Assembly: GCA_030044235.1 (NCBI GenBank)
Contig: JASHWD010000087.1
Location: forward strand, 1-5,655
DNA: 5,655 bases
Direction of reading: 5' to 3'
Origin: Candidatus Parvarchaeota archaeon
GTDB lineage: Archaea > Nanobdellota > Nanobdellia > Parvarchaeales > Parvarchaeaceae
Part shown: positions 1 to 5,537 of the stretch, one piece after another
Position numbering within the stretch: the first letter of the stretch is position 1
Layout of the letters: each line of letters starts with the position of its first letter
The notes under the pieces: model-generated
Seen by the model: only the letters and a program-made list of their open reading frames with translations
What the model was told of the DNA's origin: nothing
Databases searched by the model: none
Translations under genes and position numbers: made by a program

Positions 1-636
1 TTCGCATTAGAAAGCCACATGAAGGCAGCCAAGGCCACCGACAGCAAAAAGTTCAGCAAGGAGATAGTGCCTATCAAGGCCCCAAATTACATGTTTGAAG
101 TGGACGAAGGAATACGAAGAGACACTACCCTTGAGAAACTTGCATCGTTAAAGCCTGCATTTTCAAGCAACGGAACCGTCACGGCTGGAAATTCTTCTCA
201 ACTAAGCGACGGGGCGTCTTTTTTGTTGCTAGTTTCAGAGTCTAAATCGAAGGAACTTGGCTTGAAACCGATGGCGGTGATAGAATCTTATTCTAATGTT
301 GGAAATGACCCTGCTTGGTACGGCTTAGCGCCTACCGGCGCAATAAAAAATGCGCTTTCCAAAAGCGGACGTAAACTTCAGGATGTTGATCTTATAGAAC
401 TTAATGAAGCTTTTTGTGTACAGAGTCTTGGCGTCATAAAAGAACTTGGAATAAAAACAGAACGGCTTAACGTTAATGGTGGCGCTACCGCACTCGGACA
501 CCCTATAGGCGCAAGCGGTGCTAAAATTTTAACTACCCTTTTATACGCTCTTGAAGATAGAAACAAGAAAATAGGCCTTGCAGCTCTTTGCCATGGCGGG
601 GGCGGCGCAGCTGCGATGGTTGTAAGACGTTTATGA
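1..636 (+). CDS. Thiolase (acetyl-CoA acetyltransferase family), C-terminal part, 5' end outside window
   Basis: Thiolases interconvert two acyl-CoAs and a 3-ketoacyl-CoA plus CoA, in beta-oxidation or acetoacetyl-CoA synthesis. The frame is open from base 1 and starts inside a recognisable stretch (FALESHMKAAKA, then EIVPIKAP), so the ATG at 19 is internal and the N-terminal half with the nucleophilic cysteine is missing. About 211 of the usual ~390 residues are visible. Counting from that Met: TAGNSSQLSDGA at 56-67, NEAF at 129-132, GGATALGHPIGASG at 154-167 with catalytic His161, and the terminal active-site loop LCHGGGG with Cys191. All C-terminal catalytic elements are therefore present. 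The loop reads C-H-G-G-G-G where many thiolases have C-I/V-G-G-G. The stop overlaps the next start as ATGA, suggesting translational coupling. The family call is firm, but degradative versus biosynthetic role cannot be settled here. It is not followed by a DUF35 partner, as some archaeal biosynthetic thiolases are. Confidence 0.95.
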   Translation, partial: FALESHMKAAKATDSKKFSKEIVPIKAPNYMFEVDEGIRRDTTLEKLASLKPAFSSNGTVTAGNSSQLSDGASFLLLVSESKSKELGLKPMAVIESYSNVGNDPAWYGLAPTGAIKNALSKSGRKLQDVDLIELNEAFCVQSLGVIKELGIKTERLNVNGGATALGHPIGASGAKILTTLLYALEDRNKKIGLAALCHGGGGAAAMVVRRL

Positions 637-1073
637 AAATGAGCTTAAGTGGCGCGTTTGAGCTCAAGATCCCGCTTGATAAAGCTTTCAAATTTCTTAC
701 TGATTCGAATAACGTCAGTCGCTGCATCCCGGATTCGGATAATACAAAAGTAGTTAACAAAACGGTTTTTAGTACTTCATTGAATATGGGTATAGGCTTA
801 ATAAAGGGAAGTTTTGTAGTTCGTTGCGAAATAAAACCGCATCTACCAAATCTTATCTTTCTATTAATCGAAGGAAGCGGTGTTGGCAGCAAGCTGAAGG
901 TCGGATTAAGTCTTGAGCTAACAAAAAAATCTCAAACTCTTACAAGCGTAAGTTGGGAAGCCGATGCAGAAATGAGCGGACTAATTGGCGGGGTCGGAGA
1001 AAATCTGCTCAAAAACATAGGTGAATCAAAGATAGAAGAGATAGTAAAAAGACTAAAGGAAAACGCAAAGTGA
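633..1073 (+). CDS. CoxG-like SRPBCC (START-fold) protein
   Basis: A 146-residue protein resembling the CoxG (carbon monoxide dehydrogenase subunit G) branch of the SRPBCC ligand-binding fold. Visible hallmarks are the N-terminal strand LSGAFELKIPLDKAF, then FLTDSNNVSRCIPD (the usual helix followed by a CIPG-like turn), alternating beta strands at about residues 40-115, and an amphipathic C-terminal helix after SGLIGGVGENLL that would close the cavity. There is no transmembrane tail. The start at 633 is preferred because it overlaps the thiolase stop (ATGA); a second ATG at 639 is possible. An upstream in-frame ATG at 588 would only add residues encoded within the thiolase active-site region. 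CoxG family members are known beside aerobic CO dehydrogenase genes, but no Cox subunits are visible here. Binding a hydrophobic or CoA-linked ligand related to the thiolase is only inference. Confidence 0.85.
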   Translation: MKMSLSGAFELKIPLDKAFKFLTDSNNVSRCIPDSDNTKVVNKTVFSTSLNMGIGLIKGSFVVRCEIKPHLPNLIFLLIEGSGVGSKLKVGLSLELTKKSQTLTSVSWEADAEMSGLIGGVGENLLKNIGESKIEEIVKRLKENAK

Positions 1074-1074
1074 A

Positions 1075-1986
1075 TTATATCCTGTCTAGCCAGATATCAA
1101 AGCCAGTCTTTTCACCCGAGATTATCCCAAAGTAGAAATTTTTCAGCCTGCCTGAAATCGAATCTTCCTTTATCTGAAAGTTCTTATCGTTTATTTTCGA
1201 AATTTGATGAACTCCTGCTGCCGTTCCTGTAAGAAACGCTTCGTCTGCATCTAAAAGTTCTTCCTTTGTTATCTCTCCTTCGGTGACTGATAATTTTAAT
1301 TTTTTAGCTATTGTAATGATACTGTCTCGCGTTATGCCTTCAAGTATGCCAACAGAAACTGCAGGAGTCTTTATTTTTCCGTCTTTTACTATGAATATAT
1401 TCTCACCAGAGCATTCTGTGACCAAACCATTTCTATTTAGAAGTATCGATTCATCATACCCCTTGTTTATTGCCTCCATCTTTGCCAGACGGGAATTTGC
1501 ATAATTCGCTATCCCTTTTGCGTACTGCGGTAAGCTCTCATTTGGTATCTTCATCCAAGACGAAATCATGCATTTTACCCCTTTTTCTTCTGTTCCTTTA
1601 CCGAGATAGCTAGGCCACGTCCATACAATGATTGCAGAATGAACGGGATTTTTTGCAGATCCTACTCCCATCTCTCCTGCGCCATAATATATTAGTGGTC
1701 TTATATAGAAATCGAGTGAACCGTTTGCTTTTACGACAGACCTACATGCTTCTAGAATTTGCTCTTTAGTATATTGCATTTTTATGCTGTATGCTTCTGC
1801 GCTTCTAAAAAGACGGGCTATGTGGTCTTTTAATCTAAAAGATATGAGTTTTCCATTTATATTGAAACATCGTATTCCTTCGAAAACCCCGGTTCCATAA
1901 TGCAATGAATGCGTTAGGATCGAGATTTTTTCTTTGTCAATATCATATATACTACCATTCAACCAAAATTTTTTACCGATTTCCAT
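1075..1986 (-). CDS. ilvE: Branched-chain amino acid aminotransferase (PLP fold type IV)
   Basis: Transfers the amino group between Leu/Ile/Val and 2-oxoglutarate, the last step of branched-chain amino acid synthesis, using PLP in the cytoplasm. The 303 residues match the usual length. Signature blocks: SLHYGTGVFEGIRCF at about 27-41, IRPLIYYGAGEMGV at 95-108, AKGIANYANSRLAKMEA at 156-172 with the expected Schiff-base Lys157, NGLVTECSGENIFIV at 186-200 with Glu191 for the pyridine nitrogen, GILEGITRDSII at 213-224, and the phosphate-binding FLTGTAAG at 251-258. The family usually has GTAAE here; the Glu is replaced by Gly and followed by VHQI. D-amino acid transaminase or ADC lyase share the fold, but the overall pattern fits IlvE. 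The start lies 27 bp from the centre of a good TATA box. The gene converges on the CoxG-like gene with one base between stop codons. Confidence 0.95.
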   Translation of the reverse strand: MEIGKKFWLNGSIYDIDKEKISILTHSLHYGTGVFEGIRCFNINGKLISFRLKDHIARLFRSAEAYSIKMQYTKEQILEACRSVVKANGSLDFYIRPLIYYGAGEMGVGSAKNPVHSAIIVWTWPSYLGKGTEEKGVKCMISSWMKIPNESLPQYAKGIANYANSRLAKMEAINKGYDESILLNRNGLVTECSGENIFIVKDGKIKTPAVSVGILEGITRDSIITIAKKLKLSVTEGEITKEELLDADEAFLTGTAAGVHQISKINDKNFQIKEDSISGRLKNFYFGIISGEKTGFDIWLDRI

Positions 1987-2008
1987 ACAGCATAAAAGTA
2001 TTTTGTAG

Positions 2009-2016
2009 AATTTATA
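2009..2016 (-). promoter_or_regulatory. TATA box for ilvE (leaderless archaeal promoter)
   Basis: Reading the minus strand, TATAAATT is centred about 27 bp before the ilvE ATG. This is the archaeal spacing for a transcript starting at or next to the start codon. No Shine-Dalgarno-like sequence lies between them. The box occupies the same bases as the TATA-like box of the divergent acetyltransferase gene. Confidence 0.6.
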
Positions 2017-2018
2017 TT
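2011..2018 (+). promoter_or_regulatory. TATA-like box for the divergent GNAT gene
   Basis: TTTATATT is centred about 23 bp before the ATG at 2038 and only about 14 bp before the ATG at 2029. The spacing therefore favours 2038 as the start of a leaderless message. It overlaps the ilvE box on the other strand, so both genes appear to use one A/T-rich core. Confidence 0.5.
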
Positions 2019-2037
2019 ATTGCTGTTTATGGATTAT

Positions 2038-2526
2038 ATGATAGAAATAAAAAATCTCCCTATTACTCGATGGAAAGAATATAAGAATTTGAGATTAGAA
2101 GCTCTTAAGAGCGATCCGCTTGCTTTTGGTAGTTCTTACCCCGAGGAAAAGAAACTGAAGGAAGAGGAATGGAAGCGAAGGATAGTAAATACCGTGTTTG
2201 CATTGTCGAACGACAAGCTAATCGGCATGGTGGGATATGTTTTTCGTAAAAGGACAAAACTAAAACACGTCGCGGACATATTCGGTGTTTATGTTAATAA
2301 TAAATATCGCGGGCAGGGGATTGGCAGGGAACTATTAAAAGCGGCCATATCAACTATATCAAAAAATAAGAAAATAATTAAAATAGAATTAAGCGCAAAT
2401 ACCGAACAGAAAGCCGCAATTAAATTATACGAAAAAAATGGATTTACTATTGCGGGCAAACTAACTAAAGAATTTAAAGTCAATGGAAAGTTTTTTGACG
2501 AAGTTATTATGGAAAAGTTAATTTAA
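2038..2526 (+). CDS. GNAT-family N-acetyltransferase
   Basis: A 162-residue single-domain GNAT enzyme, transferring acetyl from acetyl-CoA to an amine; the substrate is unknown. The N-terminal MIEIKNLPITRWKEYKNLRLEAL is the usual first strand and helix 1. FGVYVNNKYRGQGIGRELL holds motif A, with the acetyl-CoA pyrophosphate-binding R-G-Q-G-I-G loop. IKIELSANTEQKAAIKLYEKNGF is motif B, ending in the typical YEKNGF, followed by GKLTKEFKVNGKFFDEVIMEKLI as the last strands. This resembles the broad RimI/PhnO-like group annotated only as GNAT. The start at 2038 is chosen by distance to the TATA-like box; ATG 2029 would add MDY and TTG 2020 three more residues. It is divergent from ilvE and convergent with the membrane protein downstream, so probably monocistronic. 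Confidence 0.88.
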   Translation: MIEIKNLPITRWKEYKNLRLEALKSDPLAFGSSYPEEKKLKEEEWKRRIVNTVFALSNDKLIGMVGYVFRKRTKLKHVADIFGVYVNNKYRGQGIGRELLKAAISTISKNKKIIKIELSANTEQKAAIKLYEKNGFTIAGKLTKEFKVNGKFFDEVIMEKLI

Positions 2527-2528
2527 TG

Positions 2529-2542
2529 CTATAAAAATATAG
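2529..2542 (-). terminator. Possible short terminator between convergent genes
   Basis: A small inverted repeat (CTATA / TATAG around AAAA) lies in the 22-bp gap between the GNAT and membrane-protein stop codons. On the minus strand it gives a run of five T just past the membrane-protein stop, which could serve archaeal U-tract termination. The stem is only five A/T-rich pairs, so this is weak. Confidence 0.3.
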
Positions 2543-2548
2543 TTGATT

Positions 2549-3409
2549 CTAACCTAAGTTTAAGAAAGACCTTCCGTATTCGGAGTGTATAGGTATCTGA
2601 TCCATAGAAGGAATTTCAGATATTATCCTATGAGAGAAATTCTTTACCTTGTTGGCTAAATAGATATAGCTATTTTTTAAACATTTAGCTAAATATGTAT
2701 AGCCAGCTACAGCTTTTTCCTTAAGCGAATTCAAAAATCTATCCAATGTGTTGTAGATTTCAGCGCCGGTCTTCTTAGCCCAGGTCTTTACTTTCGCGAA
2801 ATTCTTATACAGTAAATAACCGGCTTGAACACCGAAATACAATCCTAAAGAAGCCATCCCCAAAACGTAACCAGTAAGAATTCCCGGGATAAACGAAGGA
2901 GAATTTATCAATTTTGCCAACCCGCCCCAGACGGTGTGTTTAAACGCATTGATTCTCCAACCGTAATCCGCTTTTGGAAGAGGATATAGTGGCTTCTTTG
3001 CTGCTATAGTCGCGGATGCGTAATCTGCTGCAACCGCATTAGCTGGCACGGTTAGTAGATTCGAAAGGTTTCTTTTTTTAGACCATTTTTTATTATATAA
3101 AATCGCGCCGCTGGTTGCTATGCTGGCACCTATCAGAGCTATCTGATAAAGCTGAGATGTTACTGGCAGTAAGAATTGCAAAACTTTTGGCATATAGTGC
3201 CCAAGCCACTGGCCCGCTTTAATGAAATAAGAGTTCCAACTTTTTGGGTGAAGTGCATCATAAGCTCCTATTCCCAAAGCTGAAAGACCGAACGCGGTTG
3301 CCTTTTTGACTCCGCTCTTTAGGTCAGATTGCGGCATTTTTGCTTCTATTCCAGAGCCTATGCTAGCATCCTTGCTTAGGATCGATTCCATGGTATTCGC
3401 CGCTACCAT
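2549..3409 (-). CDS. Hypothetical membrane protein, family not recognised
   Basis: I do not recognise this 286-residue protein. It starts with a polar stretch without a clear signal peptide, then a small-residue-rich segment (FGLSALGIGAY, about 40-50). Long hydrophobic segments follow at about 76-105 (VLQFLLPVTSQLYQIALIGASIA and onward) and 173-201 (FIPGILTGYVLGMASLGLYF and onward), separated by a basic patch (NKKWSKKRN) and a loop rich in A and P. Residues 202-265 are Lys/Tyr/Asn-rich and read as amphipathic helix, containing two similar units, YLAKCLKN and YLANKVKN. The Lys-rich flanks suggest two or more membrane helices with basic cytoplasmic segments. No catalytic motif is visible. A TATA box 28 bp upstream supports Met1; Met7 is the alternative. 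The same-strand glycosylase upstream is separated by 95 bp containing a T-tract and this promoter, so separate transcription is likely. Confidence 0.75.
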   Translation of the reverse strand: MVAANTMESILSKDASIGSGIEAKMPQSDLKSGVKKATAFGLSALGIGAYDALHPKSWNSYFIKAGQWLGHYMPKVLQFLLPVTSQLYQIALIGASIATSGAILYNKKWSKKRNLSNLLTVPANAVAADYASATIAAKKPLYPLPKADYGWRINAFKHTVWGGLAKLINSPSFIPGILTGYVLGMASLGLYFGVQAGYLLYKNFAKVKTWAKKTGAEIYNTLDRFLNSLKEKAVAGYTYLAKCLKNSYIYLANKVKNFSHRIISEIPSMDQIPIHSEYGRSFLNLG

Positions 3410-3432
3410 AAATATTCTAATGACGAGATAGT

Positions 3433-3441
3433 GTATATATG
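3433..3441 (-). promoter_or_regulatory. TATA box for the hypothetical membrane protein
   Basis: On the minus strand an ATATATA core is centred about 28 bp before the ATG at 3409. No ribosome-binding sequence lies in between, fitting a leaderless transcript. Confidence 0.5.
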
Positions 3442-3450
3442 TGTTTTAAA

Positions 3451-3458
3451 GAAAAAAG
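3451..3458 (-). terminator. T-tract downstream of the DNA glycosylase gene
   Basis: On the minus strand, about 47 bp past the glycosylase stop, a run of six T flanked by C is followed by more T-rich sequence. Archaeal polymerase can terminate at such tracts without a strong hairpin, and none is visible. It sits just before the TATA box of the next gene on the same strand. Confidence 0.35.
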
Positions 3459-3504
3459 GCGCATGGAAATAACGTAAAACTAGCTTGGCAGTCACCGCTG
3501 AGAT

Positions 3505-4458
3505 TTATTGCAGTCTTAAATTCGTTCTTAATACTTTAGAAAGATTAGCTAGATCGTTAACGACATAAAAGAATGCGTACCAGCTCCATTTGCCCCAGCG
3601 TCGTAGCCCTTCCTTTTTTATCCTGTCTATATCGTCTCTGCCATTTTTTGGTTCCTTTCCATAAAATAATTTGCCGAAAACATCTGCGGACCAGACGTCT
3701 ATAGGAAAGCCCCCGTTAGGATTTATTATATCAGACGAGTAGTCTCCTATACCCGGAAGACTCATCAGCTTTTTCTTGGCCACATCGGCGGGCATGGCCT
3801 TGAGTTCCTCAAGTGAAGGAAAGCCGGCTTCTATAGTTCTTGCCATGTTCACTATGTTCTTGGCTCTGTAGCCGAGATTGCAGCGCGCCTTAAGTACAGA
3901 TGGATTTATAGACGCAATTTTTCGAGATGTTGGCGATATACGTAGCTTCTTGCCGTCGAAGGTTATCTTCTCACCGTAGTTTTTTCCGAGCGCTTCTAGC
4001 ATGTCCTGGCTCCTTTTGAGCGGCGCCATCTGCAAGGTTATCGCTAACAGCGCTATAGAAAACAGATTGGCATCATCTGTACTGTGCATACCGTAAAGGT
4101 CGGTAATAACATGCTTTAATATATCGTCTTTACTCGCCATCCTGTAGAAATCCTTTAGATCCTCACTTGTGGATAGCTTTGATTCTAGCGTTTCTCTGAT
4201 TATTTTCTCCATTTCCTTCGTAAGCCTGGCGCGGCTGAATACTTCAACAACAAGCGTAGGCTCATAACGCTTGCCCGTGCTCCCTATCTTCAGACCGAGT
4301 GGTTCGCCGTCTATGCGAAGTCCGGTCCAGAGAGTCTTGTTCTCATAAATCTCAGAGGAAGAAAAAAGCGTCCATCCGGCTGGTTTGTGTACAGTGAGTT
4401 CGAAATCGTACGGCCGTTCAGCTTGTATCTTCAATATCCTCTTTTTCTGCAGTAACAT
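3505..4458 (-). CDS. AlkA-like HhH-GPD DNA glycosylase (3-methyladenine DNA glycosylase type)
   Basis: Base-excision repair enzyme expected to flip out and cleave alkylated or otherwise damaged bases from DNA. The 317 residues split into an N-terminal beta-rich domain (about 1-105, as in AlkA/OGG proteins) and a helical HhH-GPD domain (about 110-317). The helix-hairpin-helix is LMSLPGIGDYSSDII at 231-245, and PIDVWSAD at 252-259 carries the expected catalytic Asp254. LRRWGKWSWYAFFYVVNDL near the C-terminus matches the family's last helices. The position of the OGG1 catalytic lysine after the hairpin is Tyr here (GIGDY versus GVGTK), so a monofunctional AlkA-type glycosylase is more likely than an OGG lyase. 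There is no Cys cluster as in Nth/MutY, so no 4Fe-4S. Substrate range cannot be read from sequence. It is divergent from thyX. The start agrees with a TATA-like box about 30 bp upstream. Confidence 0.88.
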   Translation of the reverse strand: MLLQKKRILKIQAERPYDFELTVHKPAGWTLFSSSEIYENKTLWTGLRIDGEPLGLKIGSTGKRYEPTLVVEVFSRARLTKEMEKIIRETLESKLSTSEDLKDFYRMASKDDILKHVITDLYGMHSTDDANLFSIALLAITLQMAPLKRSQDMLEALGKNYGEKITFDGKKLRISPTSRKIASINPSVLKARCNLGYRAKNIVNMARTIEAGFPSLEELKAMPADVAKKKLMSLPGIGDYSSDIINPNGGFPIDVWSADVFGKLFYGKEPKNGRDDIDRIKKEGLRRWGKWSWYAFFYVVNDLANLSKVLRTNLRLQ

Positions 4459-4484
4459 ATCTTGATTTAATCTTTAGCGATAAC

Positions 4485-4496
4485 AATATTATTTTA
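4485..4496 (-). promoter_or_regulatory. TATA-like box for the DNA glycosylase gene
   Basis: The minus strand reads TAAAATAATATT about 27-38 bp before the ATG at 4458, an A/T-rich block placed for a leaderless or nearly leaderless transcript. It is distinct from the thyX box to its right. Confidence 0.4.
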
Positions 4497-4518
4497 TGCG
4501 CTTCAGTTCATAAAAATC

Positions 4519-4526
4519 TATTTAAA
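4519..4526 (+). promoter_or_regulatory. TATA box for thyX
   Basis: TATTTAAA is centred 25-26 bp before the thyX ATG and preceded by the A-rich AAAAATC, which could act as a BRE-like element. This is the archetypal archaeal TATA placement, and no Shine-Dalgarno sequence precedes the start codon. Confidence 0.65.
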
Positions 4527-4547
4527 CCTAGTTGTCGTTAAATAACG

Positions 4548-5339
4548 ATGCGAAAAATAGAGCCACAAGTTTATCTGATCGGTGAAACTTCTTTAGTAAG
4601 GGAAAACCTTGAAAAAATGCTAGCGGACCACGGCGGAGACATCGCAAAGGGCTGGTACGATACTACGAACCAGGCTGCATCTAGTCATGGAGAGTATCTT
4701 ATAGAAGTTGCGGGAAGGATGTGCTATGAGAGCTATGGCGTCGGCCTGAACCCCAACGTCACAAAGATAAGGGGAACGTCGAAGGAATACTTAGAGAACA
4801 TACTTAAAAAAGGTGATGGTTCGATACTTGAACATTCAAGCGTAACTTTCGCATTCCTTAAAGTTTCCAGGGTATTTACCCACGAACTTGTAAGACACAG
4901 GGCCGGGACCGCCATAAGTCAGGAATCTATGCGCTACGTTAGGCCTAAGGAGATATCGATGTGGGTGCCACCAGAAATGCAAAACGATAAGGATTATACC
5001 GATCTTGTACAGAAGATAGAGGAAGGATACGGAAAATTGGCCGCAAAGTACGACTGGGACAAGATGGACTTCAACATTAAGAAAGTTCTGACATCTGCAC
5101 TCAGGAGGGTACTGCCAGATGGCATGGCTACGAACATTGTGTGGACCGCTAACCATAGGACCATAAGGCACGTGATAACAATGAGAACATCAGAATATGC
5201 AGAAATAGAGATAAGAAAAGTGTTCGATGAAGTAGCGAAGCAGGTAAAGGCGCGCTATCCGCTTATATACCAAGACTTTGAAAGAACCGAACTGCCAGAC
5301 GGCACCGGCAGCTGGAAGCCTACACACGTGAAAGTTTAA
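4548..5339 (+). CDS. thyX: Flavin-dependent thymidylate synthase ThyX
   Basis: Makes dTMP from dUMP using methylene-tetrahydrofolate (or an archaeal pterin) as carbon donor and FAD/NADPH for reduction; a homotetramer in the cytoplasm. The 263 residues are near the usual 220-270. EVAGRMCYESYG (53-64) and GDGSILEHSSVTFAF (89-103) are the N-terminal FAD/dUMP-site blocks. The ThyX signature RHRAGTAISQESMRY starts at Arg116. The C-terminal block NHRTIRHVITMRTSEYAEIEIR (202-223) carries the conserved Asn, His, Arg and EIR. In the signature there are eight residues between RHR and SxR, one more than in the common RHRx7SxR form. Residue 219 is Glu where the family often has Gln (AQ-x-EIR). All major active-site elements remain, so the gene should be functional. 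No ThyA is visible in this window. The TATA box and ATG at 4548 fix the start. Confidence 0.96.
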   Translation: MRKIEPQVYLIGETSLVRENLEKMLADHGGDIAKGWYDTTNQAASSHGEYLIEVAGRMCYESYGVGLNPNVTKIRGTSKEYLENILKKGDGSILEHSSVTFAFLKVSRVFTHELVRHRAGTAISQESMRYVRPKEISMWVPPEMQNDKDYTDLVQKIEEGYGKLAAKYDWDKMDFNIKKVLTSALRRVLPDGMATNIVWTANHRTIRHVITMRTSEYAEIEIRKVFDEVAKQVKARYPLIYQDFERTELPDGTGSWKPTHVKV

Positions 5340-5342
5340 ACG

Positions 5343-5351
5343 TTTATTTTA
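5343..5351 (+). promoter_or_regulatory. TATA-like box preceding the dienelactone hydrolase remnant
   Basis: TTTATTTTA lies just after the thyX stop, centred about 27 bp before the ATG at 5374. Its T-rich character could also serve as the thyX terminator. It appears to be the retained promoter of the broken gene. Confidence 0.4.
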
Positions 5352-5373
5352 CATCTTGCGTCTTCAATTGGAT

Positions 5374-5504
5374 ATGAATAAAAGACCGACGACGACAGGA
5401 TTGCCACATATCTCGCACATCCAGAGGATGATAAAAAGAACGCGGGGATAATTTTTATACACGAGATTTTTGGGCTTGATGAGTCTTTATTTATATCGAC
5501 ATAA
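5374..5504 (+). pseudogene. Truncated, frameshifted N-terminus of a dienelactone hydrolase family gene
   Basis: The stretch from 5388 to about 5486 translates as DDDRIATYLAHPEDDKK followed by NAGIIFIHEIFGLDES. This matches the opening of dienelactone hydrolase (alpha/beta hydrolase) proteins, where a YLA-P segment leads to the xxVIHEIFGL oxyanion strand and turn. The frame carries a TAA at 5379 and has no usual start. The ATG at 5374, properly spaced from a TATA-like box, is in another frame (MNKRP, then nonsense to TAA at 5449). A one-base insertion or two-base deletion change near the GACGACGAC repeat would rejoin them. The frame stops at 5502 after LFIST, so the catalytic Cys/Ser, Asp and His regions (normally about 200 further residues) are absent, and a different gene starts 34 bp later. 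I read it as a decayed gene with most of its body deleted. The family match rests on one short block. Confidence 0.65.
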
Positions 5505-5507
5505 AGC

Positions 5508-5515
5508 TTATTTAT
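5508..5515 (+). promoter_or_regulatory. TATA box for the 3'-edge gene
   Basis: TTATTTAT is centred about 26 bp before the ATG at 5538, matching the spacing seen for thyX and ilvE. It overlaps the end of the pseudogene remnant by a few bases downstream. Confidence 0.5.
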
Positions 5516-5537
5516 GCGATGCTTTCTATAAGACTCT

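Noticed and set aside
588..632. Longer start for the CoxG-like gene at ATG 588
   Set aside because: It would add 15 residues (MPWRGRRS and on) that do not resemble the family and lie over the thiolase active-site codons; the ATG at 633 coincides with the thiolase stop and the conserved first strand.
533..892. Minus-strand open frame of 119 codons across the thiolase/CoxG junction
   Set aside because: It spans two well-supported plus-strand genes, has no family resemblance and no suitable promoter; a shadow frame.
3410..3504. Small RNA or riboswitch in the spacer between the glycosylase and the membrane protein
   Set aside because: No stable paired structure was visible by eye; the spacer is explained by a T-tract and a TATA box.
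3505..4458. 8-oxoguanine glycosylase/lyase (OGG) or endonuclease III assignment for the HhH-GPD protein
   Set aside because: The lysine needed for lyase activity is Tyr at that position, and the four-cysteine iron-sulfur cluster is absent; AlkA-type fits better.
4836..5171. Minus-strand open frame of 111 codons inside thyX
   Set aside because: It is entirely antisense to the conserved ThyX core, and its translation shows no recognisable motif.
5340..5537. Programmed frameshift producing a functional dienelactone hydrolase
   Set aside because: Even after joining the frames, only about 40 residues would be encoded before a stop, without the rest of the catalytic domain.
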